DNA of 11,724 nt, from positions 1-11,724 of the forward strand of contig CACZAK010000130.1 in NCBI GenBank assembly GCA_902779075.1, read 5' to 3'. Below, piece by piece: positions 7,480-11,724 of the stretch. Positions within the stretch are counted from its first letter, which is position 1. Every line of letters starts with the position of its first letter. The notes beneath the pieces are model-generated. The model was not told where the DNA came from, searched no databases, and worked only from the letters and a program-made list of their open reading frames with translations. The stretch comes from an uncultured bacterium (GTDB taxonomy: Bacteria > Verrucomicrobiota > Kiritimatiellia > RFP12 > UBA1067). The translations under genes were made by a program, and so were the position numbers.

Positions 7480-9372
7480 ATGGACTATCTTGTTCAGTTC
7501 TTTGCATGGTTGATGGAGTGGTGCCACTCCTGGTGTCCTAATTACTGGGCGGACATCGTCATCTTCACCTTCTTCACTAAGATCCTGCAGTTTCCTGTCT
7601 CGCTTTGGTGCCAAGTCAACAGCCTGAAGATGGTTTCTCTCATGCCGGAGACGAACCGTATCAAGATGGAGCACTATGGCGACGGCGACGCAATCGGAGA
7701 GGAAACGGCTGCTTTGTTCAAGCGCGAGAAATACCATCCGCTTCTTTCGCTTGTGCCGTTGGCGATACAGATCATCATCCTTATGGCGTTCGTAAAGGTG
7801 ATCTACGGTATTGGCGACAAGCTTACTGTGCCAAATGCGCCCAAGCCGCTTATTGCGTGTGTTCCGTGGACGGATGGCGGGATTGCTTGGCTCATGCCTC
7901 TTTTCGCTGGTGCGGCGGCGTGGTTGCTCGGCTATACGCAGAACATCTTCAATCCGCTTCAGCATGAGCAAACACGCACACAGCAGATTGTCACAAACGG
8001 CATTTCAATCTGTATCTCACTTTTCCTCGGCTGTTTTGTCGCCGCTGGCGTTGGACTTTATTGGGCTACGAGCAACCTATTCTCGATACTGGTTCAGTTG
8101 TGCGAGAACATCGTCATTCCACCTAAGAAGCATGTTGACTATCCTGTGCTTCGCCGTTCACAGGCGGAGCTGAAGAAGTTCGAGGATGATCTTAAGAAAA
8201 AAGCGGTAATCTCCCCCGAAGACAAGAAGCGCGAGAAAATCGACTACAAGCGGTTTTTCCACGTTGCCAACAAGCACCTCGTGTTCTATGCAGAGGGTGG
8301 TGGCTATTATAAATACTTCAGGAGCGTCATCGAATGGCTGCTCGCGCACTCGAACGTGACGGTCCATTATGTGACGAACGACCCCAAGGACGGTATATTT
8401 TCCTTGGCGGAGAAGAACGTGCACATTCGCGCCTACTATATCGGTCCCGTGAAGATCATTCCGCTCATGATGAAGATGGATGCCGACATGGTGGTGATGA
8501 CGACGCCAGACCTGAACACCTACCAGATAAAGCGCTCGTATGTCCGCAGGGACGTGGAGTATGTCTATCTCGACCATGGCCCGACGAGCGTTCACATGTG
8601 CTACCGCAAGGGTGCTTTCGACCATTTCGACACCATTATGGCGAACGGGCCGTTTCAAGTTGCAGAGCATCGTGCCACGGAGAGGCTTTACGGCCTCAAG
8701 GCGAAGACGATCGTTGAGTCTGGATATCCGATATTGGATACGTTGCTGGCGGAGTCCGTAAAAGCGCGGGGGGCGGGCGGCCGCCGCATAATGATCGCGC
8801 CGTCGTATCAAAAGGGATGCATACCGGATTCCTGCCTTGACGAACTGATTGACCAGGTGGTTTCTTCTAATCCCGGTTGTACGGTCGTGTTCCGTCCGCA
8901 TCCGCAGTACGTGCGCCGCTTCCCCGCAAAGATGCAGGCAATCGAAGAGCGGTATGCAAAACGGAAGGACGTTGTCATGGAGGCGGACTTCTCGAAGCCC
9001 TCGACGATGGATCAGGCGGACGTGCTCGTCACTGATTGGTCGGGAATCGCCTACGAGTATGCCTTCAGGACGAAAAGGCCCGTTGTCTTTATCGACACGC
9101 CGATGAAGGTGATTAACCGCGATTGGGAGAAACTAGGCATCGTGCCAACGGATATTTCCTTCCGCAACGAGGTTGGCGTGTCGGTGCCTCTTACCGACAT
9201 CCCTGCCGCCGGAAAGGCCGTTGCGGACATGCTTGAGCATCCGGGTAGATTTGCCGCCAAGATCGAAAATCTGCTCAAGACGCAATTCTTCAATCCCGGC
9301 CATGCTGGCGAAGTTGCCGGCAAATACATCCTTGAATCACTCATTAACCGCAAGAAAGGAACAAAGAAATGA
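7480..9372 (+). CDS. YidC/Oxa1-like membrane domain fused to CDP-glycerol glycerophosphotransferase-like domain
   Basis: A 630-residue two-part protein. Residues 1-215 resemble the YidC/Oxa1 insertase core. The first helix is FTFFTKILQFPVSL, then SLKMVSLMPE and a cytoplasmic hairpin to ALFKREKYHP, then LLSLVPLAIQIIILMAF (helix 2), two further helices, and VGLYWATSNLFSILVQ as last helix. K34 stands where YidC has its groove arginine. A charged linker (216-265) follows. Residues 266-625 resemble TagB/TagF-type transferases, which move glycerol-phosphate or another phospho-alcohol from a CDP donor to a membrane-borne glycan: YLDHGPTSVHM (H366), VFRPHPQY (H474) and LVTDWSGIAYEYAF (D519-S521), with H366 and H474 as the likely catalytic histidine pair. 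YidC topology would leave the transferase in the cytoplasm, at the membrane face. The ribosome site is cagga at 7467-7471. The stop overlaps the next start. I know of no characterised protein of this architecture. Confidence 0.85.
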   Translation: MDYLVQFFAWLMEWCHSWCPNYWADIVIFTFFTKILQFPVSLWCQVNSLKMVSLMPETNRIKMEHYGDGDAIGEETAALFKREKYHPLLSLVPLAIQIIILMAFVKVIYGIGDKLTVPNAPKPLIACVPWTDGGIAWLMPLFAGAAAWLLGYTQNIFNPLQHEQTRTQQIVTNGISICISLFLGCFVAAGVGLYWATSNLFSILVQLCENIVIPPKKHVDYPVLRRSQAELKKFEDDLKKKAVISPEDKKREKIDYKRFFHVANKHLVFYAEGGGYYKYFRSVIEWLLAHSNVTVHYVTNDPKDGIFSLAEKNVHIRAYYIGPVKIIPLMMKMDADMVVMTTPDLNTYQIKRSYVRRDVEYVYLDHGPTSVHMCYRKGAFDHFDTIMANGPFQVAEHRATERLYGLKAKTIVESGYPILDTLLAESVKARGAGGRRIMIAPSYQKGCIPDSCLDELIDQVVSSNPGCTVVFRPHPQYVRRFPAKMQAIEERYAKRKDVVMEADFSKPSTMDQADVLVTDWSGIAYEYAFRTKRPVVFIDTPMKVINRDWEKLGIVPTDISFRNEVGVSVPLTDIPAAGKAVADMLEHPGRFAAKIENLLKTQFFNPGHAGEVAGKYILESLINRKKGTKK

Positions 9373-9560
9373 TGTTCGCATACATCGATCCATCTGTCAT
9401 GTCCTACACCGTGCAGGCGATTGCCGGCGTGGCGATAGCGCTAGGCGTCGTCTTCGGCGTCGTTTGGCGCAAGATTAAGAAGGGTACCAACAAGGTCCTC
9501 CGCCGTGACGAAAACTCCGGCAAGGAAGTCGAAGAAGAAATAGAGATCAAGAACGTCTAG
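9369..9560 (+). CDS. Small single-span membrane protein with N-terminal YIDPS motif
   Basis: A 63-residue protein with the motif YIDPS at residues 5-9, one hydrophobic helix (about 13-33), a basic patch WRKIKKGTNK, and an acidic tail (EVEEEIEIKNV). It should sit in the inner membrane with its C-terminus in the cytoplasm by the positive-inside rule. Two ATGs lie in tandem (9369 and 9372); the first overlaps the upstream stop as ATGA, with aagaaagga at 9352-9360 as ribosome site. Tight coupling on both sides suggests a partner or assembly factor of the fusion protein or of the following membrane enzyme. Small proteins with an N-terminal (Y/F)-IDP-S/G motif near surface-polymer genes are known to me by recollection, without an assigned role. 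Confidence 0.75.
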   Translation: MMFAYIDPSVMSYTVQAIAGVAIALGVVFGVVWRKIKKGTNKVLRRDENSGKEVEEEIEIKNV

Positions 9561-9579
9561 GGCGACGAAGACAGTCCGA

Positions 9580-11253
9580 ATGCAACAAAAAAACGGTGTG
9601 CTTATGATTTTCCAAAAGCATCTTCGCGGCGGCGCGGCACGGTCTGTGGCCGTCGCGGCGGCTGTCGCGGCCGTCGTGGCGGTTGTCCTGCCGCTGCAGT
9701 CATTTCTCGGCAACGAGTCTCTGTATCCGTTCGGCATGGGGCGGCTCGCCGTCGAACTCGGAGTGGCCTTCGTGGCGGTGACGGCGCTTTTCGCCGCGGT
9801 CTTCGCGATCGTCGGTCGGCGCGCACGCGGCGTGGCGCAGTGGCTTGCCGTTGCGGCTGCCGCCTGCGCGTATCTGGAGGCGGGCCCGCTGTCTGCCGGG
9901 CTGCCGGAGATCAACGGCGCGTTCGCGCCGGAGCTGACCGTTGCGTCGCGCAGCGTCTGGGATTGCTGCGCATGGGTCGTGTTGCTGATCGGCGCTCTTG
10001 CGGCGGCTCGATGGCTGCCGGGTCGCGCGCATTTCGCGGCGGCGGCGCTCGTGGTGCTTGCGCTCGCCGCCCTGTTCGACGTCAGGCGCGACGGCGGGGA
10101 GTCGTCGGGCGGCAAGGCTGGCAGCGGCCTTGCAGGTGGATTCGAGTGGCAGCGCGACATAGTTGAGAACTTCAAGTTCTCGCGCGAGCGTAACGTGCTC
10201 GTGTTCATCCTCGATTCGATGCCGGGAAGCGTCTCGACTGATATCGTCAGATCGTCGCCGGACATCGCCGCGAAGTTCTCCGGTTTTGTGGCGTTCACGA
10301 ATAACGTTGGGATGCACGATTGCACCAAACGCGGCCTGCCAGGGCTCATGACAGGAAACTACTTTGAACCGGAATCCTCCTCGAAGGCGGAATACCCGAT
10401 GTCTATGTACGGCGGGGAGTCGTTTCTCACGCACTACGTTGAGGCCGGGGCGGAGGCGTCGTTCGTGCCAGACCTGTTCCCGTATGGCTACACAAACGCG
10501 AAGGTGGAGAAGCGCATGCCGGTCAAGGGCAGGCAAAAACACGGATGGGCCGCGCTGCTGCTGCGCTCGAAGGAGGTGCCGTACCTGAGCCTTTTCGACG
10601 TTACGGTGTTCCGGATTGCGCCATACGTGGCGAAGGCTCCGTTCCTCTATGCGAAAATCAGGCATGACCCGATGTTCGGGCAGGACGAGTCTAACTTTTG
10701 GTATGAACATGCGATGTATTCGCGCCTTGCCGCAGCTGGGTTCACTAATGCGAAAACCGTGCTCGGGGTGTTCCACTCGCGCGGTGCGCATCCGCCGCTC
10801 GCTTTTGACCGCCATGGGCACAGCCTCGGCACGCGCAGCAGTGGCCGCGAGGCGCTTCCGGACCTTGTGCTAAACCCGCTTTACAACCTTGCGGGGTTGA
10901 TGGACGCCCTGCGTGAGAAGGGGGTGTATGACAAGTCCCTCATAGTTGTAGCCGCAGACCACGGCGTAGAAATAGCGCCGCATGTCCCGGAGCACCATCC
11001 GTGCGAGTCGGCGATACTATGGGTGAAGCCTGAAGGCGCATCCGGCCCGCTCGTTTACAGCGGTACGCCGACCGGGTACTCCAGGGTTGCCGCATTCATG
11101 AAGTCCGCTGCGGCGGGCAGGCCATGCGCTGCAGAGGTTGAAGCGGCGCTCCGCGAGGAGAACAGGCTCTTCAGATACGCAGACGCCAACGAACGCTACC
11201 ACGACATCATGGTTGGTCCGAATTGGGAGATCGTCTCCAAGAAGGATTTTTGA
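9580..11253 (+). CDS. Membrane-anchored alkaline phosphatase/sulfatase-fold enzyme, probable phosphotransferase
   Basis: A 557-residue protein with five predicted membrane helices in residues 19-165, then a large domain that would lie outside the inner membrane. The domain has the metal-site order of the alkaline phosphatase superfamily: VLVFILDSMPGS (D212), a likely nucleophile T249 in MHDCTKRGLPGLMTG, HSRGAHPP (H399, H404) and VVAADHGVE (D460-H461), then HVPEHHPCES. Members with N-terminal helices include LTA synthase, OpgB and EptA, which move phosphoglycerol or phosphoethanolamine to extracytoplasmic glycans. A true sulfatase is less likely, since the C-x-(P/A)-x-R formylglycine motif is missing. 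It follows the small gene by 19 nt without a clear ribosome site; ATG 9604 is an alternative start. GC content is high again here, unlike in genes 3-6. It is the last gene of the unit. Confidence 0.8.
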   Translation: MQQKNGVLMIFQKHLRGGAARSVAVAAAVAAVVAVVLPLQSFLGNESLYPFGMGRLAVELGVAFVAVTALFAAVFAIVGRRARGVAQWLAVAAAACAYLEAGPLSAGLPEINGAFAPELTVASRSVWDCCAWVVLLIGALAAARWLPGRAHFAAAALVVLALAALFDVRRDGGESSGGKAGSGLAGGFEWQRDIVENFKFSRERNVLVFILDSMPGSVSTDIVRSSPDIAAKFSGFVAFTNNVGMHDCTKRGLPGLMTGNYFEPESSSKAEYPMSMYGGESFLTHYVEAGAEASFVPDLFPYGYTNAKVEKRMPVKGRQKHGWAALLLRSKEVPYLSLFDVTVFRIAPYVAKAPFLYAKIRHDPMFGQDESNFWYEHAMYSRLAAAGFTNAKTVLGVFHSRGAHPPLAFDRHGHSLGTRSSGREALPDLVLNPLYNLAGLMDALREKGVYDKSLIVVAADHGVEIAPHVPEHHPCESAILWVKPEGASGPLVYSGTPTGYSRVAAFMKSAAAGRPCAAEVEAALREENRLFRYADANERYHDIMVGPNWEIVSKKDF

Positions 11254-11261
11254 CGAACGAG

Positions 11262-11270
11262 CGCGCCTCA
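11262..11270. repeat. Target site duplication, left copy
   Basis: The sequence cgcgcctca at 11262-11270 is repeated identically at 11532-11540. Both copies abut the terminal inverted repeats of the element without a single base between, as expected for a 9-bp target duplication. Confidence 0.65.
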
Positions 11271-11344
11271 GGGCGCATCTGCGAAATTCACCGCCGAGCC
11301 TTCTGATGATTGGAAACAACTATTTAAAACAACTTGCCTTTGGC

Positions 11345-11366
11345 GCACGGGCTAACTCGCCCGTGC
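11345..11366. repeat. REP-like palindrome inside the element, left
   Basis: The arms gcacgggc (11345-11352) and gcccgtgc (11359-11366) form a perfect 8-bp stem around the loop taactc. Its inner 15 nt recur inverted at 11432-11446. Confidence 0.6.
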
Positions 11367-11428
11367 CCATAGCCCAATCAAAAACGATACAATTATTTCA
11401 AGATTCTTGCAAACATAGATGGATAGAT

Positions 11429-11452
11429 GTGCGGGCGAGTTAGCCCGCGCAC
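11429..11452. repeat. REP-like palindrome inside the element, right
   Basis: gcgggc (11431-11436) pairs with gcccgc (11443-11448) around the loop gagtta; the outer gt and ac can pair across a 2-nt bulge. This is the inverted partner of 11345-11366, giving a head-to-head pair of palindromes like a BIME. Confidence 0.6.
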
Positions 11453-11531
11453 CTCTCTCAAAGTTGTTTTTACCAGTTGTTCTGGTTGTTTCCAATCTCA
11501 AACCGCATGGGTGAAAAACGCAGATGCGCCC

Positions 11532-11540
11532 CGCGCCTCA
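11532..11540. repeat. Target site duplication, right copy
   Basis: Second copy of cgcgcctca, directly after the right terminal repeat of the element. Confidence 0.65.
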
Positions 11541-11579
11541 TTCGGCGTCTTTTTCTTTCAGCACACGGGCGGGGATTTA

Positions 11580-11588
11580 TGGTATAAT
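11580..11588 (+). promoter_or_regulatory. Extended -10 promoter, probably leaderless
   Basis: TG-n-TATAAT spans 11580-11588 with the hexamer at 11583-11588. Exactly 7 nt (cttcgcc) separate it from the ATG at 11596, the same distance and the same cgcc before ATG as at 172-185. I find no good -35, as often in extended -10 promoters. The promoter lies outside the foldback element. Confidence 0.65.
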
Positions 11589-11595
11589 CTTCGCC

Positions 11596-11724
11596 ATGGA
11601 AAACGGTGGAGCAAAAATCAAGGTTCCCACGACGGGCGTGTTCGACTTCCCGAGCCTGATACTCGGGGGGAAGGGGAAGTACGTCGATAAGACGGATCTG
11701 CTGTACCAGCTTGCGAACGATGCG
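11596..11724 (+). CDS. AAA-ATPase-like protein (probable PD-(D/E)XK nuclease fusion), N-terminus only
   Basis: The first 43 codons of a gene that continues past the window. TGVFDFPSLI followed by GKYVDKTDLLYQLAN (residues 28-42) matches the start of the AAA-ATPase_like family (PF09820), whose members usually show gI-DF-L, then g-YVDKT, and carry a C-terminal PD-(D/E)XK nuclease-like domain (PF08011). The Walker motifs would lie downstream and cannot be checked. These proteins are often found in many copies in gut genomes; their role is unsettled. The start is set by the family match and the -10 just upstream. It has its own promoter and is separated from the operon by the foldback element. 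Confidence 0.75.
   Translation, partial: MENGGAKIKVPTTGVFDFPSLILGGKGKYVDKTDLLYQLANDA

Larger units (their letters stand above)
11271..11531. mobile_element. 261-bp foldback MITE-like element without transposase
   Basis: The ends are perfect 13-bp inverted repeats, gggcgcatctgcg (11271-11283) and its complement (11519-11531). The match extends to 22 nt with three mismatches. Three more perfect inverted blocks are nested in order: 11308-11320/11485-11497 (13 bp, gattggaaacaac), 11326-11335/11461-11470 (10 bp) and 11349-11363/11432-11446 (15 bp). The centre (about 11371-11424) is AT-rich and unpaired. No reading frame of note lies inside, so a transposase elsewhere would be needed. A 9-bp duplication is used by several families (IS1, IS4-like, IS903 type), so the parent cannot be named. 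The element fills most of the 342-nt gap between gene 7 and the gene at 11596; transcribed, it would form a strong hairpin. Confidence 0.75.
11252..11558 (+). terminator. Possible intrinsic terminator split by the foldback element
   Basis: If the 261-bp element and one copy of its 9-nt duplication are removed, gacgaacgag (11252-11261) can pair with ctcattcggcgtc (11537-11549), with one mismatch and a 3-nt bulge, followed by a T-rich run at 11550-11558. This would have been the terminator of the seven-gene unit, with the element landing in its loop. The stem is imperfect, so this is tentative. In the present sequence a small stem cgcc/ggcg (11534-11537/11544-11547) still precedes the T run. 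Confidence 0.3.

Noticed and set aside
9580..11253. Classical sulfatase
   Set aside because: No C/S-x-P-x-R formylglycine motif; the nucleophile region reads CTKRGLPG, closer to membrane phosphotransferases.
11138..11443. 101-codon plus-strand frame from the end of gene 7 into the element
   Set aside because: Off-frame overlap with the supported gene 7, and ends in repeat sequence; no motif.
11427..11690. 87-codon plus-strand frame across the right arm of the element
   Set aside because: It begins within the mobile element and overlaps, in another frame, the start of the AAA-ATPase-like gene, which has a family match and its own promoter.

Overview
The window suggests a GC-rich Gram-negative gut or sediment bacterium of the PVC group, most likely Kiritimatiellota, Verrucomicrobiota or Lentisphaerota. 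This is inferred, not proven. The grounds are a GH106 rhamnosidase next to a DUF4091/GH123-like enzyme (common in those polysaccharide degraders), short repeats lodged in-frame inside coding sequence, and extended -10 promoters placed almost on top of start codons.

Layout: seven complete genes on the + strand (185-11253) are packed with overlaps or gaps of 3-19 nt. An eighth gene enters at 11596 and runs off the end. (1) 185-3598, secreted GH106-type alpha-L-rhamnosidase. (2) 3595-5286, secreted DUF4091/GH123-like glycoside hydrolase. (3) 5290-6012, LicC-like nucleotidyltransferase. (4) 6009-7460, APC-superfamily permease. (5) 7480-9372, a fusion of a YidC/Oxa1-like membrane domain to a CDP-glycerol glycerophosphotransferase (TagB/TagF)-like domain. 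(6) 9369-9560, 63-residue membrane protein. (7) 9580-11253, polytopic membrane protein with an alkaline phosphatase/sulfatase-fold domain. (8) 11596 onward, N-terminus of an AAA-ATPase-like/PD-(D/E)XK protein.

Genes 3-7 look like a system for decorating or building a surface polymer with phospho-substituents. The LicC-like enzyme would make a CDP-activated alcohol, the permease could bring in the precursor, the YidC-fused transferase would use the CDP donor at the inner face of the membrane, and the membrane phosphotransferase/hydrolase would act on the outer face. The substrate (choline, ethanolamine, glycerol or other) cannot be read from the sequence. The fusion is the most striking gene here.

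The region is also rich in small invasive repeats. The GH106 gene carries three different repeat families in-frame at apparent surface loops. The permease carries a 45-nt in-frame insertion flanked by a 9-nt direct repeat. A 261-bp foldback element at 11271-11531 has perfect 13-bp terminal inverted repeats and an abutting 9-bp direct repeat, the hallmark of a non-autonomous transposable element. It separates gene 7 from gene 8.
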